Shown one piece after another: positions 43,321 through 51,778 of a stretch of DNA of 64,000 bases. The stretch is from assembly GCF_006874585.1 (NCBI RefSeq), contig NZ_CP029763.1, positions 124,001 through 188,000 of the forward strand. The letters are read 5' to 3'. Numbering within the stretch: the stretch's first letter is position 1; the number at the start of each line of letters is the position of its first letter. The notes beneath the pieces are model-generated. The model did not search any database. It saw only the letters and a program-made list of their open reading frames with translations, and was not told the DNA's origin. Made by a program: the position numbers and the translations under genes. Source of the DNA: Sphingomonas sp. IC081. GTDB taxonomy: Bacteria; Pseudomonadota; Alphaproteobacteria; Sphingomonadales; Sphingomonadaceae.

Positions 43321-44160
43321 TTACCCCTGTCGTTCGATCTGAGCCAGAAAGGTGGTGAGCGCTTGATTGAAGAGCGCGGGCGCTTCGGTCGCAAAGCCAT
43401 GCCCCAGATCGGGGAAAGCGCGAGATGCGGCGCGCGGCGCAGCTGCGGCGATAGCCGCGCATCCCGCCGGAGGCGTGATCACATCGGATTCCCCCCACAG
43501 AACCAGCGTCGGCACTGCGAGACGCGACACCATTTCGCCAAGATCCGCATGGGCGAGCATGCGCGAGGCCTGCGTATAACCCTCGATCGTTACCTCGGAC
43601 ATCACGCGATGGATAAGTGCGCGGGCCTCCGGAGCGGCGTTCTCTGTCACGAGACGATGCGCGCGCCGATCGGCGAGTCCCAGCGGACCGAAGCGCTCGA
43701 CTTCGGCGATGCGCTCGGCGACCCGCGGCGGAAGCACGTCATCGGGCCGAACCGCGTAGCCGCTCGCCGGGCTGGCCAGGACCAGGCCTGCAAAGCGGTC
43801 CGGCCCCTGCAGGGCTGCCGCCGTCGCCATGATCGCGCCCAGCGACTGCCCCACGAGCAAGGCCCGTTCGATTGCCAGCACGTCGAGAAGCCCGTGTAAC
43901 GCGGCGCCATAGTCAGCCGCGGTCGGCGCAGCCATGGGAAGCGGCGTGCTACCGACATAGCCGGGCGCGTTCCACGCGACCACGCGACGCTCGCTCGCAA
44001 GCTCCGCGAACTGCCCAGCCCACGCGCTTGAGTTCGAACCGATCCCATGCAGCAGAACAAGCGGCAAGCCGGGACCGGCACCAGCCTGTCTGATAGTGAC
44101 CTTCCGTTTGCCGACCTCGATGATCTCCGGGTCGGGTTCGACGTATCGGCTTCTCTCCAC
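43321..44160 (-). CDS. Alpha/beta hydrolase, meta-cleavage-product hydrolase-like
   Basis: GTG at 44160, 4 bp after the cupin stop, gives 279 residues. Oxyanion/HG motif VLLHGIGSNSSAWAGQ, nucleophile GQSLGAIMATAAAL, acid in VLWGESDVITPPAG and His in FPDLGHGFATEAP form a full triad. Size and context (with extradiol dioxygenase, hydratase, aldolase) suggest C-C hydrolysis of a ring-cleavage product to 2-hydroxypenta-2,4-dienoate and an acid. Other esterase roles are possible. Confidence 0.88.
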   Translation of the reverse strand: MERSRYVEPDPEIIEVGKRKVTIRQAGAGPGLPLVLLHGIGSNSSAWAGQFAELASERRVVAWNAPGYVGSTPLPMAAPTAADYGAALHGLLDVLAIERALLVGQSLGAIMATAAALQGPDRFAGLVLASPASGYAVRPDDVLPPRVAERIAEVERFGPLGLADRRAHRLVTENAAPEARALIHRVMSEVTIEGYTQASRMLAHADLGEMVSRLAVPTLVLWGESDVITPPAGCAAIAAAAPRAASRAFPDLGHGFATEAPALFNQALTTFLAQIERQG

Positions 44161-44164
44161 CCGA

Positions 44165-44710
44165 TCAGTTCTTTGCGCGCTTGATCTTCGAAAGAGGATG
44201 ATCCGGCGGATAGGTCGGCGTCTCGGGAACGTTTGTGCCAAGACAGACGATCATGAGCGCCTCCTCAATTCCCTCGTTGACCAGCCCCCGATAGATCCCG
44301 GCCGGAACCGATACGAGGTCCCGCTCGCGAACATAGGTCTCGCAATATTCGCCGTCGCACTCGAACATTAGCTTCACCTTGTTCCCCTTCAGAATGAAGA
44401 AGACCTCCTCGACGTCGTCATGGAGATGCAGGGGCCCCTCGCAACCGGCCGGAAGCACCATGGTGGAGAAGGTGAAATGCTCGGCCGGCACGGTGTTGCT
44501 GTCTGCCGAGACGCCGGTCGCGCCGGTGCCGACATAGCGCATCTGCGCGCGCTTGTACTTAGGATCATAGTCGGCCTGGAATTTAAGCGCATTCCAGTCG
44601 AGCTTGCGGGTTTCGTAGCGGGCCGTGCGGCTTTCCACCCAATCGGCCAGCGTCTTGCCTTCCGGCACGATGCTGTTTTTCGGTGCTGCTGCTGCGAGCG
44701 TATCGGTCAT
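44165..44710 (-). CDS. Cupin-domain protein
   Basis: ATG at 44710 yields 181 residues. A single cupin barrel: GPLHLHDDVEEVFFILKGNK is motif 1 with two His and a Glu as metal ligands, and DLVSVPAGIYRGLVNEG is motif 2, in which the usual His is replaced. N-terminal ~70 residues (SRTARYETRKLDWNALKFQA) are specific to this subgroup. Co-transcribed with extradiol dioxygenase and hydrolase; possibly an isomerase or auxiliary dioxygenase. The exact function is unknown. Confidence 0.88.
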   Translation of the reverse strand: MTDTLAAAAPKNSIVPEGKTLADWVESRTARYETRKLDWNALKFQADYDPKYKRAQMRYVGTGATGVSADSNTVPAEHFTFSTMVLPAGCEGPLHLHDDVEEVFFILKGNKVKLMFECDGEYCETYVRERDLVSVPAGIYRGLVNEGIEEALMIVCLGTNVPETPTYPPDHPLSKIKRAKN

Positions 44711-44739
44711 CTGTCGCTCCTGTGTGTCTAGGATGAAGG

Positions 44740-45636
44740 TCAGGCCGCGCGGGCCTGACGGCGCGTGTTGCCGTCGATGCCGCCAGCGATCGCCCACTCA
44801 GCGAAGAGTTCGGGTTTGCGCTCGAATTCGCGAGGCTCCCACGCGTTCGTGCACCAGTCGTCGTCGGCATAATATTCGAGGCTGCCACCGAACGGGCTCT
44901 TGAAGTACCAGAAATAAGCGGACGAGATCGGATGGCGTCCGGGCCCGATATCCGTTTCCCAGCCCCGCCGACTCATCGCCAGACCGCCGCCGAACACCTC
45001 GTGGATGTTGCTGACCGTGAAGGCGACGTGGTTGAGCCCGGGATTACCGGGCCGACGCAGGATGAACGCATCATGATGAGGACCTGGCGTGCGCGCCCGC
45101 AAGAAGGCGGCGTGCCCGGGATAGCTGTCGCTGACGGTGAAGCCGAGACGGTCGGTGAAAAAGGCCAGCATTGCTTCGAGATCGTCGACGAACAACACGA
45201 TGTGCCCGATCGAGATCGGTCGTGCGCGGTCATATATCGGAGACCGGGCATCGACGCGGCGGACGACGCCCGGCCCGTTGACGTCCTGCGGATCCGCCTG
45301 GACCGGGACGCGCCTCGTGACACGGAAACCGTGGACCAGCCCGTTGGGATCGACAATCGAGGCGAGGCCGCCGAGCCGGATGGAGAGCGCGGTCAACTCA
45401 TCCTCGTCCGCGACACCCCACACTACTTCGCGGAGGGTGGGACCATCCTGCATCGCTGACGGAAGGTCGGGATCGTCAATGGCGCGGACCACGACCTCGG
45501 TTCTGTCGCGGGTCAGGAAACGCAGGCAGTCCGTCGTGCTTCCAGCGTCCTCCAGACCCCAGTCCGAGAGAAAGCGGCGGGCCGCTTCCATGTCCGCGGC
45601 GCCGAACGTGACGCAGTCGATACCGCAAATAGTCAT
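44740..45636 (-). CDS. Extradiol (type I) ring-cleavage dioxygenase, VOC family
   Basis: A 298-residue two-domain VOC protein. The N-terminal domain (CGIDCVTFGAADMEAARRFL) lacks ligands; the C-terminal catalytic domain has His in SIGHIVLFVDDLEAMLAFF, His in PGLNHVAFTVSNIHEVFGG and Glu in GGSLEYYADDDW, the 2-His-1-carboxylate Fe(II) site. It fits BphC-like 2,3-dihydroxybiphenyl/catechol 2,3-dioxygenases. It opens the aromatic ring next to the hydroxyls. Stop overlaps the IclR(2) stop/start region. Confidence 0.9.
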   Translation of the reverse strand: MTICGIDCVTFGAADMEAARRFLSDWGLEDAGSTTDCLRFLTRDRTEVVVRAIDDPDLPSAMQDGPTLREVVWGVADEDELTALSIRLGGLASIVDPNGLVHGFRVTRRVPVQADPQDVNGPGVVRRVDARSPIYDRARPISIGHIVLFVDDLEAMLAFFTDRLGFTVSDSYPGHAAFLRARTPGPHHDAFILRRPGNPGLNHVAFTVSNIHEVFGGGLAMSRRGWETDIGPGRHPISSAYFWYFKSPFGGSLEYYADDDWCTNAWEPREFERKPELFAEWAIAGGIDGNTRRQARAA

Positions 45637-46421
45637 ATCTGCCTTTCCAGAAGGGTGTCGCCGGCTTCCGGCATAGTCGCCGGCGCGCCGAGAAGGCGGG
45701 AGAGCTCCCGCGCCGCCGCGAGCACATGCGATGTGGCCTGCTCCATGCCAGAGCCATGATCGCCGACCGCCACGGCATTGATGGCGGCGACGATCTGCAA
45801 TGACGCGTCACGGACGGGCGCGGCGACGACGCCCACGCCCGGCTCGTGAAAGCCGTTGCTCGCCGCGTAGCCCCGCTCACGATCCGCGCGAAGCATCGCC
45901 ATGAAATCGGCGAAGGATGTCGCGCGGCGGGATTCAATCAGATTGTCCCATTCCTCGGCATACAAGGCGCGGAGCGCGGTCGGTTCGAGATCCGACAACA
46001 GAATTCGTCCCATGACGGTCGAGTGCGCCGGCAAGCTGGTCCCGACAGCGACATTGCGCGTGATCGCCTGCCGGCTCGCGAAGCGGCTGAGATAGACGAT
46101 CGACCGTCCTTGACGCACCGCCAGGTGACTGGACCAGTCCGTCTGGTCGCGCAGGCGCTCGAGGATCGATGAGGCCAGATCCGTTATGGCGAGCGAACCG
46201 AGATACTCGAAACCGAGCGTCAGAACGCCCGCGTCGAGCGCGAAGCGCCCATTCGGCAGTCGACGGAGCAATCCCAGATCGACGAGCGCGTTGAGCAGGG
46301 AATGCACGCTCGATCGAGCCAGCCCGAGTTCGGTAGCAATCTCCGGTGCCGCGATCGACGCGCGATCGCGGCGGAACATCCGGAGTATCGATACCCCTCG
46401 TTCAAGGGCAGGAACGCTCAT
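45633..46421 (-). CDS. IclR-family transcriptional regulator (2)
   Basis: A 262-residue IclR protein: HTH (ALERGVSILRMFRRDRASIA; IATELGLARSSVHSLLNALV) and ligand domain (VGTSLPAHSTVMGRILLSDL; GFHEPGVGVVAAPVRDAS). It is embedded in the leftward operon between the Rieske gene (1-bp gap) and the extradiol gene (overlap), so it is cotranscribed with its presumed targets. It may regulate the operon from the intergenic region before 47780. Confidence 0.93.
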   Translation of the reverse strand: MSVPALERGVSILRMFRRDRASIAAPEIATELGLARSSVHSLLNALVDLGLLRRLPNGRFALDAGVLTLGFEYLGSLAITDLASSILERLRDQTDWSSHLAVRQGRSIVYLSRFASRQAITRNVAVGTSLPAHSTVMGRILLSDLEPTALRALYAEEWDNLIESRRATSFADFMAMLRADRERGYAASNGFHEPGVGVVAAPVRDASLQIVAAINAVAVGDHGSGMEQATSHVLAAARELSRLLGAPATMPEAGDTLLERQI

Positions 46422-46422
46422 G

Positions 46423-47457
46423 TCACGCCGGCTCTGCGACAGGTGCCTGAGCTTCGACCTCGACCTGCTTTCTCGCTTCCGCTTCCATCAGGCGGCGCAG
46501 CCGGACCAGGCCCGCGTCATGCGCGTAGAGCGCTTCATTGTCGCGCGCGTCATCGAGCATGCCTTCGAGAATCATCCGGTCCTGCTCCAGCACATCCCAA
46601 TGCAGGCCTTCGAGCCGGGCGCGGTAAAGGAACTTCCACGCGTCGCGCTGCCAGCCCTGTACCTTGCGGCAGCGCCAGAAAAACACGCGGCAACTGGTCT
46701 CATCAACCGGCGTCACGATACCGACAATGTAGAAGGAGCCGCCCGGCCCGGCGTTCTTGCGATAAGGGATGGCCAGACGCTGCCACCACGTCCCGGTCGC
46801 GCCGAACTCCGTCCAGTCGAAATTGATGCCGGCTTGATCCGTCTTTTCGAAGATGAAGCCGTTCTGGGTTGCCCGGGCCCGCATGACCGCCTTCTTGTCC
46901 CCCTCTGCCATCGAATGGGATATGGCGTGAAGGTAAGCGCCGTGCATGGGGTCCATGACGTTCTCGGCGGCATAGCGATAGTTGCAGTTCCAGTGGGCGG
47001 TGCAGAGGATTGCTTCCCAATCACCCCCATTGAGTTCGTCGGGCAGCAGAAGCGGTTCCGGTTCGATCCCGGGCGTGCCGAACCACAAGAAAATCGCGCC
47101 CGCGCGTTCGATGACCGGATAGGACTTGTTGCGGGCACGCTTTTCGGCTTCGCAACGCCCGATGGCCGGAACTGCCGCCATGCGGCCTTCGGCATCGACT
47201 TCTACACCATGATACCAGCAGGCGAGACGGCTGCCGACGTTCCAGCCCATCGACAAGCGCGCGCCTCGGTGCGGGCAGCGATCCTCGATCGCATGCACAG
47301 CGCCGTCCGCATCGCGCCATAGCGCAATGCGCTCGCCCAAGCGTGTGAGGCCGACCGGCGCATTCGCCACCATCCAGCTTGGTGCGACCGGATACCAGAG
47401 GTTTAGCACGCCGGTGTTGAGCCGCGCTTCGAATGCACTGTGAGCCAAATTCGTCAT
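46423..47457 (-). CDS. Rieske oxygenase, VanA/phthalate-dioxygenase-like
   Basis: ATG at 47457 has GGAAGGA at 8 nt; another ATG lies 9 bp upstream. 344 residues. The Rieske cluster is Cys61-Pro-His63 (DRCPHRGARLSMG) and Cys80-Trp-Tyr-His83 (CWYHGVEVD). The mononuclear-iron site is ENVMDPMHGAYLHAISHS with His172 and His177 and Asp169 bridging. Single-subunit class of O-/N-demethylases and hydroxylases (VanA, DdmC, TsaM). It needs the ferredoxin/reductase pair at 36.2 kb or another. O-demethylation would release formaldehyde, fitting the adhC/fghA genes nearby. Confidence 0.92.
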   Translation of the reverse strand: MTNLAHSAFEARLNTGVLNLWYPVAPSWMVANAPVGLTRLGERIALWRDADGAVHAIEDRCPHRGARLSMGWNVGSRLACWYHGVEVDAEGRMAAVPAIGRCEAEKRARNKSYPVIERAGAIFLWFGTPGIEPEPLLLPDELNGGDWEAILCTAHWNCNYRYAAENVMDPMHGAYLHAISHSMAEGDKKAVMRARATQNGFIFEKTDQAGINFDWTEFGATGTWWQRLAIPYRKNAGPGGSFYIVGIVTPVDETSCRVFFWRCRKVQGWQRDAWKFLYRARLEGLHWDVLEQDRMILEGMLDDARDNEALYAHDAGLVRLRRLMEAEARKQVEVEAQAPVAEPA

Positions 47458-47462
47458 CGCGA

Positions 47463-47780
47463 TCATCCTTCCGAAGCCGCAAAGAGGCCGTCAGCCGATG
47501 CCGCCATTTGCCCGGAAAAACTCTGCCCCGTCCACGGCGCTCCGGCGCGGTCCCGGCTTCCGGCAGCGTTGAGGCCGGCGACCACGTCTTCAAGCTCGAC
47601 CGCGCCTCCATCGAATACCGTCATCAACTCGTCGGCGAGACGATCCTCGAACGGATCGAGCGGTCCGCCCCGGGTCTGGAAGACGATGTTCTCGACCGCT
47701 TTCGGCTCCTCGATGGTGGTCGGGCCACCCTTAGCTTCTGAACGCGCCGCAACGTGTAGAAAGGGATTGGTATGATGCAT
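47463..47780 (-). CDS. Small recombinase-like HTH-domain protein upstream of Rieske gene
   Basis: A 105-residue protein starting MHHTNPFLHV. The pattern GGPLDPFEDRLADELMTVFD followed by VVAGLNAAGSRDRAGAPWTG resembles the small helix-turn-helix, recombinase-like proteins that are encoded directly before Rieske oxygenase genes in many catabolic clusters. There is no catalytic domain. It overlaps or nearly touches the Rieske start. Function of the family is not established; it may be a regulator or assembly aid. Confidence 0.75.
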   Translation of the reverse strand: MHHTNPFLHVAARSEAKGGPTTIEEPKAVENIVFQTRGGPLDPFEDRLADELMTVFDGGAVELEDVVAGLNAAGSRDRAGAPWTGQSFSGQMAASADGLFAASEG

Positions 47781-47980
47781 CGGATCGGTTCACTATCAAA
47801 ACATAATCTAGCGGAATGAACACACACTGTCTCTCGCCGTGACCGTTGTCAATATATATCGCTGTGTTTCCTGTGATCCTGGCGTTATGGGTTGACTTTT
47901 CCCGGAGCATCGCTTTGCATATGAGACCGGTATCCATATGGAGATCATGTTTTGACAGCGATAGCGTGATCACGAAAGCG

Positions 47981-49228
47981 ATGCAGAAATCCGAGAACAC
48001 GCTGTCGTATCGCGGCTGGGGGGTCGTACTCGGGGCCGCAATCGGCCTGGCCTTCAGTCCTGGTCCGCTGATTTTCGGGTCGATCGGCCTGTTCGCGCCT
48101 CATATGCACGAGGCTTTCGGATGGACGGTGGGACAGATCATGTTGGCCCTCACCTTCCTCAATGTGGCAAGCGCTCTCGCTTCGCCGTTTACGGGCCACC
48201 TTATTGACCGATTGGGCGTGCGTCGCGTTCTCTTCCCGTCCATGCTTCTGCTCGCGGCAGGATTCGTTACGATCGCCTTTGCGGTGCAGAACCTAACGGA
48301 GCTTTATTTCGTTTGCTTTCTGTGGGGCATATTAACCGTCGGAACACAAAGCATCAGCTATACGAAGCTGATCGCCGGATGGTTCGTGCAGCGGCGCGGT
48401 CTGGCGGTTGGACTCGCCGCAGCTGGCCTCGGAATAGGTTATGCGATCGTACCGGTCGTCGCCGTCGGCCTTATCAAATTTGCCGGATGGCGCGCGGCCC
48501 TGGCGATGCTTGGAGGAATCGTCCTCATCCTGCCGCTGCTGGCGAATCTGGTTCTCGCCCGTCCGCGACCGGCCAGCTTTTCCGGGAATGGGGAAACGCT
48601 GCCAGGAATGACGCTTTCTGAGGTGCGCCGGACGGCGACGTTCTGGCAGATCATGTTCGCGATACTGCTTGCCTCAACCGCTCTCACCGGCGTTATCCCG
48701 AACATTGCGCTCTTTGTTACGGATCGGGGCTTCACCGCGTCTGAGGCGGCACTTGTGACCTCGACCTATGGGATTTCGACGATCCTTGGCCGGGTCCTGG
48801 TCGGGTGGCTTGCTGACCGCATACTCGTATCTCGCGTCGCGATAGCGTTTTTCTCACTTTCGGCCTTCGGTTTCGCGCTGGCGGCTCTATTCGCCGGTAC
48901 GGCGAGTTTTCCGATGCTGCTATTGATCGCCTTGACAATCGGGCTGGGATTCGGCGCGGAAAGCGACGTGATCGCGCTTTTCATTGCCCGCTATTTCGGT
49001 CAACGGAGTTTCGGAAGGATTTATGGCTATATGTTGGCAAGCTTTGTCATCGGGGCGTCGCTGGGTCCGGTCCTGTTCAGCTTCGGGCGTGAGCAGTTCG
49101 GCAGTTATGAGGCACCGATGCTGATCGCAGCCATCGTAATGAGCGTGTCGGCGCTGGCTCTCGCTGGACTGTCGCGACGGCCGCCATTCGACGCAATCGA
49201 TCGGTCGATCGTCGGAGCTGCGGCATGA
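47981..49228 (+). CDS. MFS transporter (catabolic cluster)
   Basis: A 415-residue major facilitator with 12 predicted membrane helices (VVLGAAIGLAFSPGPLIFGS; VGQIMLALTFLNVASALA). The loop 2/3 motif is HLIDRLGVRRVLFPS. ATG at 47981 is chosen from alignment of the first helix; the ribosome-binding site is weak. It belongs to oxalate/formate-antiporter-like MFS carriers often found with aromatic degradation genes, probably importing an aromatic acid or exporting a product. Divergent from the Rieske operon and overlapping the SIR2 gene by ATGA. Confidence 0.9.
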   Translation: MQKSENTLSYRGWGVVLGAAIGLAFSPGPLIFGSIGLFAPHMHEAFGWTVGQIMLALTFLNVASALASPFTGHLIDRLGVRRVLFPSMLLLAAGFVTIAFAVQNLTELYFVCFLWGILTVGTQSISYTKLIAGWFVQRRGLAVGLAAAGLGIGYAIVPVVAVGLIKFAGWRAALAMLGGIVLILPLLANLVLARPRPASFSGNGETLPGMTLSEVRRTATFWQIMFAILLASTALTGVIPNIALFVTDRGFTASEAALVTSTYGISTILGRVLVGWLADRILVSRVAIAFFSLSAFGFALAALFAGTASFPMLLLIALTIGLGFGAESDVIALFIARYFGQRSFGRIYGYMLASFVIGASLGPVLFSFGREQFGSYEAPMLIAAIVMSVSALALAGLSRRPPFDAIDRSIVGAAA

Positions 49229-50034
49229 GTTCCCTCGCCAAACTCGCCGCTGCCGTCCGCGAACGCCGCGCGATACTTTTCGCGGGCGCCGGCGTGTCGA
49301 TGAGTGTCGGCTTGCCATCCTGGACTGAGCTGATCGATCACATGCGCGGCGAACTCGGCCTGGAAAACCTCGACGGCACCTGGACCTATCAAACCCTCGC
49401 AGAATATTACCGCCTCCAGCATGGCAGCATCGGCCCATTGCGTAGCTGGATGGACCGCACGTGGAGCGTGTCCCTTGAACGCGTCAAGGAATCGCGAATC
49501 CACGATATCATCGTCGAACTCGATTTTCCGATCATCTACACGACCAACTATGACAATAATCTGGAGCAAGCCTACCAGCTCCATGACAAGCGCTTCGTCA
49601 AGGTCGCCAATACGAGTGATATCGTGAACGCGGATATCGGCTTGCCGCAAATCGTGAAGTTTCACGGCGATTTCGATGACGATGAATCGCTCGTTATCGC
49701 GGAGACCGACTATTTCAAGCGCCTGGCATTTGAGACGCCGCTGGATACGAAGTTCAAGGCCGATGCGCTCGGTCGCACGTTGCTGTTCGTCGGCTATAGC
49801 ATGTCGGACCTCAATATCCGGCTGACGCTGTACCGGATGTGGCAGACCTGGCGCGACTCCGGCCGCGAGCGTGACCGTCCCGCTTCGTTCGTCTTCACCG
49901 CCAAGGAGGATCCGGTCCAGGACGCCGTGCTCGAACAGTGGGGCATCACGGTCCTGCACGAGAAAGCCGATCATCCGGCCGAGTCGATGCTCGCCTTCCT
50001 CTCCCGGCTGCGGGACGCGGTTGCAGCCGGCTGA
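49225..50034 (+). CDS. SIR2-family NAD-consuming protein
   Basis: A 269-residue stand-alone SIR2 domain: GAGVS at 21-25 (ILFAGAGVSMSVGLPSWTEL), NYD at 108-110 (IIYTTNYDNNLEQAYQ), His147 in KFHGDFDDDES and LFVGYSMSDLNIRL near 187-200. The Asn and His required for NAD hydrolysis in defence-type SIR2 proteins are present. No transmembrane, HerA or Argonaute-like partner domain is attached. The ATG lies within the stop of the MFS gene (ATGA), so expression is tied to the transporter. It might deacylate, ADP-ribosylate or degrade NAD; a phage-defence role is a possibility only. Confidence 0.9.
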   Translation: MSSLAKLAAAVRERRAILFAGAGVSMSVGLPSWTELIDHMRGELGLENLDGTWTYQTLAEYYRLQHGSIGPLRSWMDRTWSVSLERVKESRIHDIIVELDFPIIYTTNYDNNLEQAYQLHDKRFVKVANTSDIVNADIGLPQIVKFHGDFDDDESLVIAETDYFKRLAFETPLDTKFKADALGRTLLFVGYSMSDLNIRLTLYRMWQTWRDSGRERDRPASFVFTAKEDPVQDAVLEQWGITVLHEKADHPAESMLAFLSRLRDAVAAG

Positions 50035-50052
50035 AATGGGCAGGTGAATCGA

Positions 50053-50456
50053 CTATCCGCCGTTCAACGTGGCATCCAGCCTGACGATCGCGTCAACCTC
50101 GACCTTGAGCTCCGGAAATGCGAAACCGCTCACCGCGAGGAGCGTCGAACAGGGGTAAATCGGGCCAAACCGGCGGGCCCGGACAGCATTCACGGCATCC
50201 TTGTCCGCTATATCCGAAAGATAGACGGTCAGCTTCACAACATTGTCCCGCGTGCCGCCTTCCGCGAAGATCAGCGCTTCGAGCTTGTCGAGCGCCGCGT
50301 CGAATTGAGCCGCCGCATCTGCCGGCATCATTCCGTTCGCCTGCCTGGCATGCACACCCGACACGATCAGCTCTTCGCCGATCCGGAGAGCCGGCGACCA
50401 GCTTGCCGCAGCCGGAAGCGGGTCGGAGGGCGCGATCACAGGCCTGACCTTGATCA
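50053..50456 (-). CDS. RidA-family protein
   Basis: ATG at 50456 gives 134 residues, the normal size. RidA/YjgF features: VSGVHARQ, AAAQFDAALDKLEALIFAEG, NVVKLTVYLSDIADKDAVNA and an Arg in ARRFGPIYPCSTLLAVSGF. Members hydrolyse reactive enamines/imines or act as 2-aminomuconate deaminases. It lies at the end of the TPP/aspartate-dehydrogenase module, so removal of an imine produced there is a reasonable idea. Convergent with the SIR2 gene (18 bp). Confidence 0.92.
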
Positions 50457-50488
50457 TTTGCGATCCGCCGACCGGGGCATTTTTCCCG

Positions 50489-50815
50489 TCATTGCCCGCC
50501 CGCCCGGACACGCTCCCGAATTTTCTCGCGCACGGGCACGAAATCGTAGGCCGGATAGCATTCGGTCCGGAAGACGCCCCAGGCCGACCGCTCGAGCTCG
50601 ACGTTGACAGTCGCAAGCATGGAGGAAGGCAGACGGAGCGTGACGATCTGGCCCAGGCCCATCGCCACCACCCAGGATACGATCTCGCATCCTTCTGGAG
50701 GAAAGCGCTCCCACCAGTCAGCGGCCTTAAGCTTCGACTGAATGGCGTCGAGGTCATTGGTCTGATCGTGCCGCAACAAGATCGTGAGCAGTATCGTCTC
50801 AGGAGTTTCAGTCAT
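50489..50815 (-). CDS. Hypothetical protein of catabolic clusters
   Basis: A 108-residue protein (ETILLTILLRHDQTNDLDAI, then FPPEGCEIVSWVVAMGLGQI, with LRLPSSMLATVNVELERSAW and the end VREKIRERVRAGGQ). It has a ferredoxin-like alternating pattern resembling small stress or monooxygenase-like (ABM) proteins; a similar protein is often found near aldehyde dehydrogenase or Rieske genes. No catalytic residues can be named. Lies 32 bp before RidA, same direction. Confidence 0.7.
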   Translation of the reverse strand: MTETPETILLTILLRHDQTNDLDAIQSKLKAADWWERFPPEGCEIVSWVVAMGLGQIVTLRLPSSMLATVNVELERSAWGVFRTECYPAYDFVPVREKIRERVRAGGQ

Positions 50816-50909
50816 TTCCGCCCAGTCGTTTGAAGGTAATACACCGCCTGCGCCAATGCCCTCGACGAAGAAATATGGTTGTCGGGCGCAAAAGTATCAT
50901 GAAACCACG

Positions 50910-51719
50910 TCAGGCCGCCTTTGCCGTACGGTAGCCCAGGCCGCGCGATATTTCTGCAGCCGCCGCCAAGACGGTCGCCCGGACCTGCGTGCTGAACGTC
51001 GCCTGGTCATAGGTGTTGATCGGGCAACTGACGGACACCGCCGCTTCGAGCTTGCCCGTCGCGTTGAAGATCGGCGCCGCGATGCTGGCGACGTTGCTGT
51101 CGTAAAATCCCCAGCTTACAACGCAGGCCTCGCGCCGGTCATTTTCCACCAGGCTGATCAGTGCGCCCATGCTGTCCGGCGTATCCGGCGTGTAGGTCTC
51201 GAAGCTGTAATCCTCATACAGCCGGACGACCTCGGAAAGCGGCAAGCCGGTAAGGAGCACCCGCCCCGGCGCGGTCGCATGGGCGGGAAGCCGGGTGCCG
51301 ACCGTCATCGCGCTGATCAAAGACGTGCTTCCCTGAAAGCGGGCCACGTAAACGACCTCGCGACCTTCACGGACCGCGAGATGGGTCGATGCCTGAGTGT
51401 CATCGCGAAGCTTTCTGAGGATAGGCGTCGCGACCTCGATGAGGTCCTTGCCGGCCAGGAAGCTATACCCAAGTTCCAGAACGCGCGATCCGAGCTGGTA
51501 GCGCCGTGAATCCTCGATACGGCGAAGAAATCCGCACGCCTCGAGAGTGTACACTATACGGAAGGCGCTCGAACGCGATACCCCCACACGCTTGGCCATC
51601 TCGCCAACGGTTTGCTCCTGCCGGTCGCGGGTGAAGGACTGTAGCATTTGCAGGCCTCGCGCGAGCCCCGGAACGATATAGCGCTCGTCAATTGTTTCCT
51701 GATTCGTCTCGTCGGCCAT
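50910..51719 (-). CDS. IclR-family transcriptional regulator (3)
   Basis: A 269-residue IclR regulator: HTH (GLQMLQSFTRDRQEQTVGEM; AKRVGVSRSSAFRIVYTLEA) and effector domain (AMTVGTRLPAHATAPGRVLL; SWGFYDSNVASIAAPIFNAT). Downstream of aldehyde dehydrogenase in the same direction. A perfect palindrome (CGCTTT-N6-AAAGCG, 51753-51770) lies 34 bp upstream of its start and has a near-copy before the TPP gene, so it probably controls both itself and the module. Confidence 0.94.
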   Translation of the reverse strand: MADETNQETIDERYIVPGLARGLQMLQSFTRDRQEQTVGEMAKRVGVSRSSAFRIVYTLEACGFLRRIEDSRRYQLGSRVLELGYSFLAGKDLIEVATPILRKLRDDTQASTHLAVREGREVVYVARFQGSTSLISAMTVGTRLPAHATAPGRVLLTGLPLSEVVRLYEDYSFETYTPDTPDSMGALISLVENDRREACVVSWGFYDSNVASIAAPIFNATGKLEAAVSVSCPINTYDQATFSTQVRATVLAAAAEISRGLGYRTAKAA

Positions 51720-51752
51720 CCGATACCTCTTTCCGTTCGGCTCCGACTATCA

Positions 51753-51770
51753 CGCTTTGCCTGTAAAGCG
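51753..51770. promoter_or_regulatory. IclR(3)-type palindrome A
   Basis: CGCTTT-gcctgt-AAAGCG is a perfect dyad. The core GCTTTGCCT-G-T-A-AAGC agrees at 16 of 20 positions with the sequence at 55861 before the TPP operon. It lies in the gap between the aldehyde dehydrogenase stop and the IclR(3) start. Confidence 0.5.
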
Positions 51771-51778
51771 AATATAGT

